The notes: a model not told the origin generated them from the letters alone. A stretch of DNA of 64,000 nt from Sodalis glossinidius str. 'morsitans' (GCF_000010085.1 NC_007712.1:3472001-3536000), one strand, 5' to 3'. Shown: positions 21,357 to 32,352, counted from the first letter of the stretch. Made by a program: numbers and translations.

Positions 21357-22391
21357 TCAGGAGGCCATTCCCAGGCCTACGATATTGGCGGCCAGGATAA
21401 TCACCAGCGCGCCGATACACAGCCAGCTTACGGGCTTTTTACCGACGCCCAACCACTCTTTCAGCACCAGCCCGACAATACTGCCGCACAGCACATAACT
21501 GCTCATGTGCAGCATCCAGCTAACGAACGCGTACTGGGAGGGAATATTGGCATGGCCCCAGGCGTAGAAAAAGAATTGCAGATACCACATGACGCCAGCG
21601 AGAATCGAAAACAACGCATTGGCTATCAGCAGTGATTTCCCGACCGACAGATCGGCCTTCAGGGATATTTCCCGGCACGTAGCGAGCCGGATAAAGCAGT
21701 AGCCCAGATTGACAATAGCGCCGCCGCCCATAATCACCACATAGCTGGGCAGCGCCACGTACAGCGGGCTGATCCCGGCATTTTTTGCCGCTTCATGCAT
21801 CGGCACCGCCGCGTCCATAGCAAGCGACATCCCCGCCGAGAAGAAACCGCATACGACCGCCAACAGCAGACCTTTTTTCAGGTTAAATTCTTCTGCTCGG
21901 ATACCCTGCGCCCGCTCTTTAAGAAAACCGGCATAGCTGACGATGCCCGCGCCGATGACCGCGACCAACACCCCGAGAAGGGTAATCCACCCGCCGGTGG
22001 TGTTGAGCAGGACACCGAATTTCCCCTGCAGTAGAGGCGTCAATAATGTGCCGACGATAAGCGTAATGCCAATGGCAATACCTATCCACATCGACATTCC
22101 CAAATAGCGCATTGTCAGGCCGTAATTGATGTTGCCAACGCCCCACATGGCGCGGAACAGGAACACCGGCAGCAGCGTACCCCACGGAAAACTGCGGTAA
22201 TAGGCCCAAAAGTCCGGTAGCAATACCCAACTAATGGCCCAAGGCAGGATCACCCAGGAGAAGAAACCACTAAGGGACCACATGGCTTCCCAGCTCCAGT
22301 GACGAACTTTTTTGAACGGGGCATAAAATCAGGCGGCGCTGGCGGCGCCGATGAAATGCCAGAAGATCCCCAGCACGATAGAACTACACAT
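21357..22391 (-). pseudogene. rhaT: L-rhamnose-H+ transporter with a nonsense codon
   Basis: RhaT is the ten-helix inner membrane L-rhamnose:proton symporter. From ATG 22391 the frame reads MCSSIVLGIFWHFIGAASAA, then a TGA at 22329-22331 stands where E. coli RhaT has a cysteine, followed by [18 protein letters not shown]. The remaining 308 codons are open and align to the C-terminus (NIVGLGMAS). The single nonsense codon at position 21 is the only visible lesion. An internal start after it would remove the first helix. Probably the most recently inactivated gene of the rha locus. Confidence 0.88.
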
Positions 22392-22651
22392 GGACAAGCT
22401 CCTGTCTGCAAAGTGAGATCGCCGCCGGCGTCGAACTGCGAGGAAGCGGTGATGAAGGAATACGGTCAACAAACGCGGAGGTCAGTGTAGGGAGCTTGCC
22501 GGGCGTAACGCCTTCGGATCATTGCCAACTTTTCCATTACTATATCAATATAATTAACATTATAATTATCTCAATTACAAACGGATAACATCGTGGCGGA
22601 CGTGGATTGCGGCGGCTGACCGGAATGGCCGCCGCCGGCAGACGACGAAGC

Positions 22652-22849
22652 TTAATCCTTTTGGATCACCAGCTCAAAATAAAAATTGGTGACGTCCGGA
22701 TCGTTATCAGGTCCGCCCTGCTCGGTCACCGAGACAATTTTCCAGCCGTCCTGCGCCAGCGCTGGAATGGTTTTACTACCGGCGTCAGGGCAGTTAAAGA
22801 CAACGCTGTCTGATAATTCGTGACTGCCAGGGGCCTTTGCTGAGGTCAA
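22652..22849 (-). CDS. Small hypothetical frame, possibly a remnant
   Basis: The frame would encode about 65 residues ending GPDNDPDVTNFYFELVIQKD and starts at a TTG, with no clear ribosome-binding site. An ATG in another frame lies just upstream, which suggests a larger protein truncated by a frameshift. I do not recognise the family. It lies between rhaT and the yggR remnant. The sequence is not low-complexity and could be a real short gene. Confidence 0.35.
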   Translation of the reverse strand: MTSAKAPGSHELSDSVVFNCPDAGSKTIPALAQDGWKIVSVTEQGGPDNDPDVTNFYFELVIQKD

Positions 22850-23025
22850 TTTTCATGGTGGAGGAATGACAAACGTGGGCATGACAAGAGGCAAAACAAT
22901 CCTTGGCAAAATGGCTAATTACAAAGCAAACCACGGCGGCACGGCCCCAAGCGTCACGGCGCCGTGAGAGCGTTGCGTCATACCCGCAATAAGTAAAACA
23001 ATAGGGCTGGATACCGCGATTTATT

Positions 23026-23781
23026 TCAGGACATCGCGGGCGAAGGCCGGTTTCCCGCGCGCCGACAGCCCGGCAGCAGTCTCGGCAACAGATGGGTTTT
23101 CCCTTCGCGTATCAAATGACGTACTGCGGGAGTAATGGTCAGCAGCTCAAACAGCCCCATCCACCCTCCCGCAGGGCGCCGCACCAGTTGCTGCGCCATG
23201 ACCCCCAGCAGACTGCCGGCGTGCAACGTGCACAGCAAAAGATGGCCGGTTTCGGCGGCGGTGAGCGCCAGCGCAATACTTGCGCAATCGCGCAGTTCGC
23301 CTAGCAGGATAACGTCGGGATCCTCGCGCAGGGCGGCGCGCAACCCCCTGACGGAAACCGCTGCAACGGCGCCCGATTTCCCGCTGGTGAATAAGGCAGA
23401 GCCTGGAGGCATGCAGGTGTTCGATGGGGTAATGATATGCAGCGCCCGGCTGTCGTTGAGGTGGCTCACCATCGCCGCCGGCAGCCCCAGCTCCGCCATG
23501 GAGGGCGGCCGGGAGGGAATAATCCGCAGGCTTACGGCCACAGACCGCCCTGCTGCAAAAAAGTGGGCGCGCAGACGCTGGCCGCCGCGCGCAAGCAAAC
23601 AGCGCTGGCGGATGCCAAGATAGCGCTGAGCGCAGTCGGCGATAGCGCCCTCGGTCAACGTCGGCGCTTCCAGCGGCCGCAGCAGACCATCCACGCGAAT
23701 TATCGGCGGCCGGCCGGGACAAAGGTGCAGATCGGAGGCATTATGCTTTACACTATGGCCCACCAGATTATCCAATTCCAT
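23026..23781 (-). pseudogene. yggR: PilT-like twitching ATPase YggR lacking Walker A
   Basis: YggR is a PilT-type secretion ATPase homologue. The remnant starts MELDNLVGHSVKHNASDLHL and has the Walker B region ALREDPDVILLGELRDC and the AETGHLLLCTLHA segment. Between NDSRALHI and the next conserved stretch about 70 residues are gone, including the Walker A GPTGSGKST loop. Frameshifts flank the deletion. Without the P-loop no ATPase activity is possible. It is divergent from yggS with its start 16 bases away, the usual E. coli arrangement. Confidence 0.85.
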
Positions 23782-23797
23782 ATGACCTCCTGAAACC

Positions 23798-24493
23798 ATG
23801 AGCATTATCGAGCAAAATCTACAGCGCGTTCATCAGCAAATCCGCACGGCTGCGCAGGATTGCGGCCGCGATCCCCGGCAGATTACCTTGCTCGCCGTCA
23901 GTAAAACCAAGCCTGTGACGGTGATCGAAGCCGCCATCGAAGCCGGTCAGCGGGCCTTCGGGGAAAATTATGTGCAAGAGGGCGTGGAAAAAATCGGCTG
24001 GTTCCGTGAGCGGCCAGAGGGCGCCGGTCTTATCTGGCACTTTATCGGTCCGTTACAGTCCAATAAAAGCCGGTCGGTAGCGGAAAATTTCGACTGGTGT
24101 CATACCCTGGACCGCCCGCAGTTGGCCCGGCGGTTGAACGACCAGCGGCCGGTGGAACGGGCGCCGCTCAACGTGCTGATTCAAATCAACATTAGCGGTG
24201 AAGCCACCAAAGCCGGTATCATGCCCGAAGAGATGTTGACGCTGGCGGCACTGGTCACCGAGTGCCCGCGCCTGCGGTTGCGCGGTCTGATGGCGATACC
24301 GGCGCCGGAAAGCGATTTCCAGCGCCAGCTGGCGGTCTTCAAGCGCATGTCCGCCCTGTATGAGACCTTACAACGCGTTCACCCCGGCGTAGATACGTTA
24401 TCGCTGGGCATGACGGACGATATGCCGGCGGCCATCGCCGCCGGCAGTACGCTGGTGCGCATTGGCACCGCGATTTTCGGCGCCAGAGAGTAG
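23798..24493 (+). CDS. yggS: Pyridoxal phosphate homeostasis protein YggS
   Basis: YggS (PLPBP/COG0325) is a single-domain PLP-binding TIM-barrel protein that affects cellular B6 vitamer and amino-acid balance. It has no established enzymatic activity. The protein is 231 residues. The PLP lysine is Lys36 in LLAVSKTKPV. Conserved FGENYVQE, WHFIGPLQSNKSR and LSLGMTDDMPAAI segments are all present. It heads the yggS-proC-yggT-yggU cluster. Intact. Confidence 0.95.
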   Translation: MSIIEQNLQRVHQQIRTAAQDCGRDPRQITLLAVSKTKPVTVIEAAIEAGQRAFGENYVQEGVEKIGWFRERPEGAGLIWHFIGPLQSNKSRSVAENFDWCHTLDRPQLARRLNDQRPVERAPLNVLIQINISGEATKAGIMPEEMLTLAALVTECPRLRLRGLMAIPAPESDFQRQLAVFKRMSALYETLQRVHPGVDTLSLGMTDDMPAAIAAGSTLVRIGTAIFGARE

Positions 24494-24530
24494 GCTCCCG
24501 TCGTCACCTGACAGCTTAACGAGAATTAGC

Positions 24531-25352
24531 ATGCAACAGCGTAACATCACCTTTATCGGCGCCGGCAATATGGCGCAGGCCATTATCGCCGGGCTGGTGG
24601 ATAACGGTTATCCCGTGCATTTGATTACGGTTTGCGCCCCCTCCGCCACCCACCGCGATGCGCTGGCCGAGCGTTACGGCGTGCAAAGCAGCGGCGATAA
24701 TCTGCGCGGCGTGCGCGCGGCGGATGTGGTGATACTGGCGATCAAGCCGCAGTTGATCGCCCAGGTCTGCGACACCCTGCGCGGGGAGATAGATTTTTCC
24801 GGCAAACTGGTGCTTTCCATTGCCGCAGGTGTTACCGTGAGCCGGTTTTATGCGCTGCTAGGCGAAAATATCGCCATTGTGCGGGTGATGCCCAATACCC
24901 CCTGTCTGGTGGGCCAAGGGATGAGCGGCCTGTACGCACCGCCGCAGACCCGCGAGGAGGACAGGGCCTTCAGCGCCCAGTTAATGGGCGCGGTGGGAAA
25001 ACTGTGCTGGCTGGAGCAGGAAAGCGATATCAATGGCGTGATCGCCGCCGCCGGCAGCGCGCCGGCCTATTTTTTCCTGTTTATGGAAGCCATGCAGCAG
25101 CAGGCGCAGGCGATGGGTTTCGATGAAAGCACCTCCCGCACCCTGGTGCTGCAAGCCGCCGCCGGCGCCGCCGCGCTGGCCGCGGAGGCGGGGGATACCC
25201 CCTTCGCCACACTGCGACAGAATGTGACCTCGACAGGAGGCACCACCGCCGCGGCGTTGCAGGTTTTCGAGCAGCAGCAGTTGCACCGTACCGTCGCCAG
25301 CGCCATGCAAGCGGCGGTCGCGCGAGCCGAAGAGATGGAAAAATTATTCTGA
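24531..25352 (+). CDS. proC: Pyrroline-5-carboxylate reductase
   Basis: ProC reduces 1-pyrroline-5-carboxylate to proline with NADPH, the last step of proline synthesis. From ATG 24531 it is 273 residues. The Rossmann motif GAGNMAQAIIAG is at the N-terminus, with VMPNTPCLVGQGMSGL and TSTGGTTAAAL at the C-terminal dimer domain. An in-frame extension upstream overlaps the end of yggS and is not homologous. proC sits between yggS and yggT as in Yersinia and Serratia, not as in E. coli. Intact. Confidence 0.96.
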   Translation: MQQRNITFIGAGNMAQAIIAGLVDNGYPVHLITVCAPSATHRDALAERYGVQSSGDNLRGVRAADVVILAIKPQLIAQVCDTLRGEIDFSGKLVLSIAAGVTVSRFYALLGENIAIVRVMPNTPCLVGQGMSGLYAPPQTREEDRAFSAQLMGAVGKLCWLEQESDINGVIAAAGSAPAYFFLFMEAMQQQAQAMGFDESTSRTLVLQAAAGAAALAAEAGDTPFATLRQNVTSTGGTTAAALQVFEQQQLHRTVASAMQAAVARAEEMEKLF

Positions 25353-25404
25353 GTATTGTCGCCGACGCGGCGCTTGTTAACCTGATTAAGGACATTACCT
25401 TCTT

Positions 25405-25959
25405 ATGCTGACGCTGACGTTTTTGGTCAAAACGCTTATCGATCTCTATATTATGGTGCTGCTGCTGCGCATCTGGATGCAGTGGACGCGCTGCGACTTT
25501 TATAATCCTTTTTCGCAATTTATCGTTAAAATCACCCAACCGGTGATCGGGCCGCTGCGCCGGGTTATTCCCGCCCTCGGGCCGCTGGACAACGCCTCGC
25601 TGCTGTTGGCATTTATTTTGGCGATGATCAAATTCCCGCTGCTGACGCTGATCGAGATGCACATCCTGATCCTCGATCCCATTTACTTGCTGGTCGGCCT
25701 GCTGGCCATGTTGAAAGCGGCCGGCGAACTGGTATTCTGGGTAGTGATTATCCGCTCATTGCTTAGTTGGGTCAGCCAGGGACGCAGCCCGATGGACGTG
25801 GTACTTTATCAATTAAGCGAACCGCTGATGTACCCTATCCGCCGCATTCTGCCGGCCATGGGCGGCATCGATTTTTCGGCGATGATCGTGATCCTTATCC
25901 TGTATGCCCTGAATTACCTTGGCATGGATTTGTTCCCGGGAATTTGGTATCGCCTGTGA
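25405..25959 (+). CDS. yggT: YggT family integral membrane protein
   Basis: YggT is a small inner membrane protein of two repeated YGGT domains. The 184-residue protein has hydrophobic segments at about 5-25, 60-80, 90-115 and 155-175, consistent with four or more membrane helices. Repeat motifs [20 protein letters not shown] and [16 protein letters not shown] are visible. Its TGA overlaps the GTG start of yggU by three bases, so the two are coupled. The function is not established. Intact. Confidence 0.93.
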   Translation: MLTLTFLVKTLIDLYIMVLLLRIWMQWTRCDFYNPFSQFIVKITQPVIGPLRRVIPALGPLDNASLLLAFILAMIKFPLLTLIEMHILILDPIYLLVGLLAMLKAAGELVFWVVIIRSLLSWVSQGRSPMDVVLYQLSEPLMYPIRRILPAMGGIDFSAMIVILILYALNYLGMDLFPGIWYRL

Positions 25960-26249
25960 TTGACGTTTGGCGCGAGGGCGACGTGCTGGTGCTGCGGCTG
26001 TATATTCAGCCCAGGGCCAGCCGCGACCATATCGCCGGCGCCCACGGCGATGAAATCAAAGTCGCCATCACGGCGCCGCCGGTGGACGGCCAGGCGAACA
26101 GCCATTTGATTCGTTTCCTGGCGAAAGAATTTGGTGTGGCGAAAAGCCGGGTGATCCTTGAAAAAGGGGAACTGGGGCGCCATAAACAGCTCAGAATCGA
26201 CCAGCCCCGGCAGTTGCCCGAGGTCATTGCGCGACTGCTGGACGTCTGA
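25956..26249 (+). CDS. yggU: UPF0235 family protein YggU
   Basis: YggU is a small UPF0235/DUF167 protein. The GTG start at 25956 overlaps the yggT stop and gives 97 residues beginning [19 protein letters not shown], against 96 in E. coli. Family signatures [21 protein letters not shown] and [23 protein letters not shown] segments are readable. Function unknown. Intact. Confidence 0.92.
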   Translation: MIDVWREGDVLVLRLYIQPRASRDHIAGAHGDEIKVAITAPPVDGQANSHLIRFLAKEFGVAKSRVILEKGELGRHKQLRIDQPRQLPEVIARLLDV

Positions 26250-26309
26250 CCCTCCTGAATAAATGCCCGCGGTGACACCGTGCGACGCACGATAATGATG
26301 GTTATTCCA

Positions 26310-26903
26310 ATGCAAAAAGTAGTCCTGGCCACCGGCAACGCCGGTAAAGTAGGCGAACTCGCAGGCGCGCTGGCGGATTTCGGTATGGAGATAGTGGCGC
26401 AGAGCGCGCTGGGTGTAACATCGGTGGAAGAAATCGGTCTGACGTTTATTGAAAACGCGCTGATAAAGGCCCGCCACGCGGCCCGGGTCACCGGCTTGCC
26501 GGCCATCGCCGATGATTCAGGCTTAGCGGTGGATGCGCTTGCCGGCGCACCGGGCATTTACTCGGCCCGTTATGCGGGCGAGCAGGCCAGCGACCGGCAG
26601 AATCTAGACAAGCTGCTGGCGACGCTGGCCTCGGTGCCGGACAGCCAGCGCGCCGCGCAATTCCACTGCGTATTGGTCTATCTGCGCCATGCCGACGATC
26701 CGACGCCGCTGGTGTGCCACGGCAGCTGGGCCGGCGTCATCGCCCACCAGCCCTCCGGCGCCGGCGGTTTCGGTTACGATCCCGTCTTCCTGCTGCCTGA
26801 ACAAGGCCGCACCGCCGCCATGCTCAGCGCGCAAGAAAAGCAGGTGCTTTCCCACCGCGGTCGGGCGCTGGCTGGTCTGCTGGATGCGCTGCGCCATGCC
26901 TAA
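26310..26903 (+). CDS. rdgB: XTP/dITP pyrophosphatase
   Basis: RdgB (Ham1/ITPase family) hydrolyses non-canonical purine nucleotides such as dITP and XTP to the monophosphates, keeping them out of DNA. From the ATG at 26310 it is 197 residues, the same as E. coli. The start [19 protein letters not shown] carries the substrate-binding TGN-x2-K motif, and [28 protein letters not shown] and GFGYDPVF are conserved. It overlaps hemW by eight bases. Intact. Confidence 0.96.
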   Translation: MQKVVLATGNAGKVGELAGALADFGMEIVAQSALGVTSVEEIGLTFIENALIKARHAARVTGLPAIADDSGLAVDALAGAPGIYSARYAGEQASDRQNLDKLLATLASVPDSQRAAQFHCVLVYLRHADDPTPLVCHGSWAGVIAHQPSGAGGFGYDPVFLLPEQGRTAAMLSAQEKQVLSHRGRALAGLLDALRHA

Positions 26904-28026
26904 TTTGCCGCCACTCAGCCTGTACTTGCATATCCCCTGGTGTGTGCAAAAATGCCCTTACTGCGATTTCAATTCCCATGCTCTAAAGGGCGAAGTGCCG
27001 CATCAGGAATATGTCGATCATCTGCTGGCGGATTTGGATCATGACCTACCGCTGACATCGGGTCGCACCGTCAATACCTTGTTTATCGGCGGCGGCACCC
27101 CCAGCCTGCTTTCGGCCAGAGCCATGCAGTCGCTGCTTGACGGCGTCCGCCAGCGTCTGCCGCTGGCGTCGGACGCCGAGATCACCATGGAAGCCAATCC
27201 GGGCACGGTCGAGGCGGATCGTTTCGCGGGCTACCAGCTGGCGGGGATCAACCGTATTTCCATCGGCGTACAAAGCTTCGCGGCGGAAAAGCTCGCCCTC
27301 CTTGGCCGCATCCATGGCGCGGAGGAGGCCCGACGCGCGGCGCGGTTGGCGGCGTCACCGGGCCTGCGCAGTTTTAATCTTGATTTGATGCACGGCCTAC
27401 CGGATCAGTCGCTTGCGGGCGCGCTTGATGATTTGACCGAGGCGATTGCCCTGGCGCCGCCGCATCTCTCCTGGTATCAATTGACCATTGAGCCGAATAC
27501 GTTATTTGGCTCGCGGCCGCCGGCGCTGCCGGATGATGATGCGCTCTGGGACATCTACCAGCGCGGCGACACGCTGCTGAAGGCGGCGGGTTACCGTCAG
27601 TATGAAACCTCCGCCTACGCCCGCCCCGGCTTCCAGTGCCGCCATAATCTCAACTATTGGCGCTTTGGCGATTACCTTGGCATCGGCTGCGGCGCTCACG
27701 GCAAGCTGACACAGCCGGACGGCACGGTATTACGCACGGTGAAAACACGCCATCCGCGCGGTTATATGCAGGGCAATTATCTGGCTAAACGCTATCCGGT
27801 GGCGCCGGCTGAGTTACCGTTTGAATATTTTATGAACCGTTTCAGATTACTGGAAGCGGCGCCGCGCGCCGAATTCACCGCCTTCACAGGGCTAACGGAA
27901 GACGCGGGGCGCCCCGCGCTGGAGCGCGCGCTGGCCGGCGATTATATCACTGAGAGCGCCAGCCACTGGCAGGTGACAGAGAAAGGAAAGTTATTTCTCA
28001 ACTCGCTGCTGGAGCTGTTTATGTAA
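26896..28026 (+). CDS. hemW: Radical SAM heme chaperone HemW
   Basis: HemW is a HemN-like radical SAM protein that acts as a heme chaperone, not as coproporphyrinogen oxidase. From ATG 26896 it is 376 residues. The CxxxCxxC iron-sulfur motif is [15 protein letters not shown], followed by [11 protein letters not shown] and MEANPGTVE. The first start is favoured because it gives [16 protein letters not shown] as in orthologues and overlaps rdgB by eight bases. Intact. Confidence 0.95.
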   Translation: MPNLPPLSLYLHIPWCVQKCPYCDFNSHALKGEVPHQEYVDHLLADLDHDLPLTSGRTVNTLFIGGGTPSLLSARAMQSLLDGVRQRLPLASDAEITMEANPGTVEADRFAGYQLAGINRISIGVQSFAAEKLALLGRIHGAEEARRAARLAASPGLRSFNLDLMHGLPDQSLAGALDDLTEAIALAPPHLSWYQLTIEPNTLFGSRPPALPDDDALWDIYQRGDTLLKAAGYRQYETSAYARPGFQCRHNLNYWRFGDYLGIGCGAHGKLTQPDGTVLRTVKTRHPRGYMQGNYLAKRYPVAPAELPFEYFMNRFRLLEAAPRAEFTAFTGLTEDAGRPALERALAGDYITESASHWQVTEKGKLFLNSLLELFM

Positions 28027-28200
28027 GGCGCGTATGCCATGCAGGCGGTGAGCGCGGTGAGCCTTATCATAATGCCTATCGCCGCGCCCGGGCTAGTCGT
28101 TTGTCTTTCCCTGGCCGCTCCGGGCCCCGCAGTTCTCGCGGCACCTGGGGCGTTAGCCGCGCTGCGGCAAGGTTCAATCTGTCAGCTTCACCAACGCCGA

Positions 28201-28914
28201 TCAGGGCAGCGCCTTGACCAGATCGCGGCGCTGCTGCTCAAGGGCGGTTACCCGCTGGCATACATCCCGCCCGAACTGCTGGAAATCCTGTTCCTGATTA
28301 TTCCATTCGGTCTGTAGCGCCTGTTGCAGGCCGCCCAAGCTGCCCATCACCGACTGTAGCGGGTTGCTGCCGTTGGCCGCCTGACGCACACCCAGCTCGT
28401 TGAAACTGTCTTGCACCACGCCGCCCATGCTCTGTTCCACAATATGACGACCGTCCTGCTCTACCTGACTCACGGCCTGATGATGGAAAGTGAGGCCGTC
28501 GCTGCGATGTTCGATAATACGGTTCATCTGCTGCTTAAGCTGACTGTCCAGGGTGGTCAGCCGATTGCGCACATTACTGTCGCGGCCGAGCTGCTGCACG
28601 ATAATCCTATCCAGCGCCTGACGGCCTTTTTCTAGATGCGCACGGGCGCCCTCGTCAATCCAGGGGAGATCCCGACGCAGGGCGCTCTGATAAGCCTGGG
28701 CCTGCTGGCGCTGCCCGGCATCAAGACGCACGGGCGTCCCGTCACGCTGCACCTCCCCCGCCGGGGTGATGGTCAACGTCCCGCTTTGGCCTATCACCTG
28801 CACCGTCTGCGGCGTAATGATAATATCGTCCTGGGGTTTGATCGGGCACTTATACTCCGCCTGCGCCTGCCAGGCGGTCATGAGCAATAATCCGAGCATT
28901 TCTTTGCGCAACAT
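28201..28914 (-). CDS. yggN: DUF2884 family exported protein YggN
   Basis: YggN is a DUF2884 protein of unknown function. It is 237 residues (E. coli 239) and starts with a short signal peptide (MLRKEMLGLLLMTAWQAQA). The mature part aligns along its length, including LPWIDEGARAHLEKGRQALD, QMNRIIEHRSDGLTFHHQA and WNNQEQDFQQFGRDVCQRV. It lies upstream of trmB on the minus strand without the yggL gene that E. coli has between them. It is intact and probably periplasmic. Confidence 0.93.
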   Translation of the reverse strand: MLRKEMLGLLLMTAWQAQAEYKCPIKPQDDIIITPQTVQVIGQSGTLTITPAGEVQRDGTPVRLDAGQRQQAQAYQSALRRDLPWIDEGARAHLEKGRQALDRIIVQQLGRDSNVRNRLTTLDSQLKQQMNRIIEHRSDGLTFHHQAVSQVEQDGRHIVEQSMGGVVQDSFNELGVRQAANGSNPLQSVMGSLGGLQQALQTEWNNQEQDFQQFGRDVCQRVTALEQQRRDLVKALP

Positions 28915-28971
28915 ACCTTCTCCTGATAAATGACCTGCGTCAAGAAAACGAGGATTGCTCCTGCCTATGGC

Positions 28972-29691
28972 TCAGACCGTTTTGGCAAACATTAAATCCC
29001 AAACGCCATGACCTAATCGCTGACCGCGCTGTTCAAATTTGGTTAGCGGGCGGCTCGCCGGACGCGGCACATAGTCGCCTGTAGAGGATAGACTACGGAA
29101 AAACGCGGCATCGGACATCACCGCCAACATATGTTCGGCATAAGGTTGCCAATCGGTCGCCATATGGAAAACACCACCGGCGGCGAGTTTGCGTCCGACC
29201 AGCTCGACAAACGGCGCCTGTATGATACGGCGTTTATTGTGCCGCGCTTTATGCCAGGGGTCAGGGAAAAACAGCTGCACCAGCGCCAAAGACGCATCAG
29301 GGATCATCTGCTCCAGCACTTCGACCGCATCGTGACACATGACACGCAAGTTGCTGACGCCCGCTTCCTGCGCGCTGGCAAGGCAGGCGCCGACGCCCGG
29401 CAAGTGCACCTCAATTCCGATAAAATTCTGCTCGGGATGCGCGGCCGCCATGGTAACCAGTGACGCCCCCATGCCAAAACCAATCTCCAGCGTCACCGGC
29501 GCCGCGCGGCCGAACAGCGCAGTAAGGTCGAGCGGCTGCGCCTGATAGTCCGTTCCCATTGCCGGCCAAAGCGTGTCCAGCGCATACTGCTGCCCCTTGG
29601 TCAGACGGCCCTGTCGCCGGACAAAACTACGGATCCGCCGCAGCGCGCGTCCCTGTTCGTCGAATTCGGGGGAAATGACATTGTTGCTCAT
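28972..29691 (-). CDS. trmB: tRNA (guanine46-N7) methyltransferase
   Basis: TrmB methylates N7 of G46 in tRNA variable loops with SAM. From ATG 29691 it is 239 residues, as in E. coli. The class I SAM-binding motif is [12 protein letters not shown], with the family signature [20 protein letters not shown]. An in-frame extension of 15 residues upstream is not homologous. It is divergent from mutY by about 167 bases, the normal arrangement. Intact. Confidence 0.96.
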   Translation of the reverse strand: MSNNVISPEFDEQGRALRRIRSFVRRQGRLTKGQQYALDTLWPAMGTDYQAQPLDLTALFGRAAPVTLEIGFGMGASLVTMAAAHPEQNFIGIEVHLPGVGACLASAQEAGVSNLRVMCHDAVEVLEQMIPDASLALVQLFFPDPWHKARHNKRRIIQAPFVELVGRKLAAGGVFHMATDWQPYAEHMLAVMSDAAFFRSLSSTGDYVPRPASRPLTKFEQRGQRLGHGVWDLMFAKTV

Positions 29692-29858
29692 AAAGTTCCG
29701 CGATGTGAAAGTGGTTGGCAAACGCGCATTATGCAAAGATAGCGCTGTTTAGCAAGCGCGCAACAGAGGAAAGTTCCTGTTTACAGGTTGTTCGCACTAT
29801 GCTGCAATCGCGCACTAGATAATGATGCGGATTTTCACCCACAGGTAATGATTTCACA

Positions 29859-30950
29859 ATGACGCAAGCGCCACCGTTCGCGCAGCTCGTGCTGGATTGG
29901 TACCAGCGGTTCGGCCGCAAAACGCTACCCTGGCAGTTGGAAAAAACGCCGTACAAGGTCTGGTTATCGGAAGTCATGCTGCAACAAACGCAGGTGATGA
30001 CCGTCATCCCCTATTTCCAACGCTTCATGGCCAAATTTCCCACCGTCGGCCAACTCGCGGCGACGCCGCTCGATGAAGTCTTGCATTTATGGACCGGCCT
30101 GGGCTATTACGCCCGCGCACGCAATCTGCATAAAGCGGCCCAGCTTATTAGCGTGCGGCACGACGGCGAATTTCCAGAAGACTTTGACGCCATCTGCGCC
30201 CTGCCCGGCATTGGCCGCTCCACCGCAGGCGCCATATTGTCGCTGGCGCTGGACAGGCACTATCCTATTCTTGACGGTAACGTCAAACGGGTGCTCGCCC
30301 GCTATTATGCCATTGCCGGCTGGCCCGGGAAAAAAGAGGTGGAGCAGCGTCTGTGGCGGCACAGTGAACAGGTCACCCCAGCGCAGGGGGTAGCGCAATT
30401 CAATCAGGCCATGATGGATCTGGGCGCGATGGTGTGCACCCGCTCGCGGCCGAAATGCGAGCTTTGCCCGCTGCACCGTGGCTGCCAGGCCTACGCCGCC
30501 CATAGCTGGGCCAGCTATCCGGGCAAAAAACCGAAGCAGATCCTGCCGGAAAAAACCGCCTGGTTTCTGCTGCTGCAGGATGGCAACCGTGTTTGGCTTG
30601 AGCAACGCCCGGCGGTGGGCCTATGGGGCGGGCTGTTTTGTTTCCCGCAGTTTGCCGACCCGCAGGCGCTGTCGCTCTGGCTAACCCACCGCGGTTTGCC
30701 GGACGGCCACTGTGAACAAATGACAGCGTTTCGCCATACCTTCAGCCATTTCCATCTGGATATTGTGCCGATGTGGCAGCAGGTCAGCACAACGAAACGC
30801 TGCATGGATGAAGGCAGCGGACTCTGGTATAACTTAGCCCAGCCGCCGGCGGTCGGACTGGCGGCGCCGGTCGAGCGTTTACTAAGCCAACTACGTCAGC
30901 CTCGACAAGTTGCTTTATTGCGAGCGGCTGCCAACAAAGAGGAAGAATGA
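29859..30950 (+). CDS. mutY: A/G-specific adenine DNA glycosylase
   Basis: MutY removes adenine mispaired with 8-oxoguanine, preventing G:C to T:A mutations. The 363-residue protein has the helix-hairpin-helix [18 protein letters not shown], the catalytic aspartate in [11 protein letters not shown], and a [4Fe-4S] cluster motif C-x6-C-x2-C-x5-C in [17 protein letters not shown]. The C-terminal NUDIX-like 8-oxoG recognition domain follows. The TGA overlaps the yggX start. It is intact, which is notable in a decaying genome. Confidence 0.96.
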   Translation: MTQAPPFAQLVLDWYQRFGRKTLPWQLEKTPYKVWLSEVMLQQTQVMTVIPYFQRFMAKFPTVGQLAATPLDEVLHLWTGLGYYARARNLHKAAQLISVRHDGEFPEDFDAICALPGIGRSTAGAILSLALDRHYPILDGNVKRVLARYYAIAGWPGKKEVEQRLWRHSEQVTPAQGVAQFNQAMMDLGAMVCTRSRPKCELCPLHRGCQAYAAHSWASYPGKKPKQILPEKTAWFLLLQDGNRVWLEQRPAVGLWGGLFCFPQFADPQALSLWLTHRGLPDGHCEQMTAFRHTFSHFHLDIVPMWQQVSTTKRCMDEGSGLWYNLAQPPAVGLAAPVERLLSQLRQPRQVALLRAAANKEEE

Positions 30951-31222
30951 TGAGCAGAACGATTTACTGTACTTTTTTAAAGCGTGAAGCCGAAGGGCAG
31001 GATTTCCAGTTTTACCCGGGGGAACTGGGTAAACGTATTTATGACAACATTTCTAAAGAAGCCTGGACGCAGTGGCAGACAAAGCAAACAATGCTTATAA
31101 ACGAAAAAAAAATCAGCATGATGAATGTCGCCGATCGTAAGGTGCTTGAGCAGGAGATGATCAATTTCCTGTTTGAGGGTCAGGATGTGCATATCCAGGG
31201 GTATACCCCGCCGAGCGAATAA
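30950..31222 (+). CDS. yggX: Fe(2+)-trafficking protein YggX
   Basis: YggX is a small protein linked to protection of iron-sulfur clusters against oxidation. From ATG 30950 it is 90 residues and starts [20 protein letters not shown]; a second ATG three bases earlier is also possible. It aligns with E. coli YggX (91 residues) end to end, including the single cysteine near the N-terminus, [10 protein letters not shown] and [16 protein letters not shown]. It overlaps mutY and precedes mltC. Intact. Confidence 0.95.
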   Translation: MSRTIYCTFLKREAEGQDFQFYPGELGKRIYDNISKEAWTQWQTKQTMLINEKKISMMNVADRKVLEQEMINFLFEGQDVHIQGYTPPSE

Positions 31223-31278
31223 CGCCTTTTCGGGGTGCCTGCGCCCCGGAAATTTCCAGTCCTGACACGGCCCGTAAC

Positions 31279-32352
31279 ATGAAGAAAATATTACCTTTAG
31301 TGATCATTGCCCCGTTATTGATCTCCTGTTCCAGCAGTAAAAACAAAGCTGAAAATGAAGCCTACATAAAAGACACTAACGGTTTCGATATTTTGATGGG
31401 GCAGTTCGCCCACAACATTGAAAATCTTTGGGGGCTGAATGAAGTTCTGATTGCCGGGCCGAAAGACTACGTAAAATACACCGATCAATACGAAACCCGC
31501 AGCCACATCAATTTTGATGCCGGTACCATTACCGTCGAAACCATCGCTGGCGACAACCCCAGCGCGCATTTGCGCCAGGCCATTATCAGTACGTTATTAA
31601 TGGGTAACGATCCCGGCACGATCGATCTGTACTCGGATGCGGACTATATTCCTATCAGCAAAGAGCCTTTCCTCTATGGTCAGGTGCTGGATAATAACGG
31701 TGAGCCGATCCGCTGGGAGTGGCACGCCGCCCATTTTGCCGATTATCTGCTACAAACCCGTTTACAAACCCGCACCACCGGCCTACGGCAAATTTGGTCC
31801 ATCACTATCCAGCTGGTGCCGAACCATTTGGACAAACGCGCCCATAAATACCTGGGCATGGTGCGCAAAGCTTCGCAGCAGTATGGCGTCGATCAATCGC
31901 TAATCCTGGCGATTATGCAGACGGAATCGAGCTTCAACCCCTATGCGGTGAGCCACGCCGACGCGCTGGGCCTCATGCAGGTGGTGCAGCACAGCGCGGG
32001 ACGCGACGTGTTTAAAATGAAGGGTAAATGGGGCCAGCCGAGCCGCAGCTACCTGTTCGATCCGGAAAATAATATCGATACCGGCACCGCCTATCTGGCG
32101 ATGCTGCAAAACAGCTATCTGGGCGGCATCGTCAATCCGACATCGCGGCGTTATGCGGTGATCACCGCCTATAACGGCGGCGCCGGCAGCGTGCTGCGGG
32201 TCTTCTCGCGCGATCAAAACCGGGCGTTCCAGATAATTAACGGCATGCCGCCGGATCAGGTTTATCAAACGCTGTCCACGCAGCATCCGTCGGCGGAATC
32301 GCGCCGCTACTTGTATAAAGTGAATAATCTGCAAAAGAACTATCGGCGCTGA
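31279..32352 (+). CDS. mltC: Membrane-bound lytic murein transglycosylase C
   Basis: MltC is an outer-membrane lipoprotein that cleaves peptidoglycan glycan strands, forming 1,6-anhydromuropeptides. The 357-residue protein starts with a lipoprotein signal with lipobox LISC at residues 14-17. The C-terminal transglycosylase domain has the catalytic glutamate in [20 protein letters not shown], with GLMQVVQ and [10 protein letters not shown]. It follows yggX in the conserved mutY-yggX-mltC order. Intact. Confidence 0.95.
   Translation: MKKILPLVIIAPLLISCSSSKNKAENEAYIKDTNGFDILMGQFAHNIENLWGLNEVLIAGPKDYVKYTDQYETRSHINFDAGTITVETIAGDNPSAHLRQAIISTLLMGNDPGTIDLYSDADYIPISKEPFLYGQVLDNNGEPIRWEWHAAHFADYLLQTRLQTRTTGLRQIWSITIQLVPNHLDKRAHKYLGMVRKASQQYGVDQSLILAIMQTESSFNPYAVSHADALGLMQVVQHSAGRDVFKMKGKWGQPSRSYLFDPENNIDTGTAYLAMLQNSYLGGIVNPTSRRYAVITAYNGGAGSVLRVFSRDQNRAFQIINGMPPDQVYQTLSTQHPSAESRRYLYKVNNLQKNYRR

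Noticed and set aside
22329..22331. TGA at a cysteine codon (rhaT; also fliB about 3198) as selenocysteine
   Set aside because: These families do not use selenocysteine, no SECIS-like hairpin is evident, and TAG and TAA nonsense codons occur just as freely nearby.
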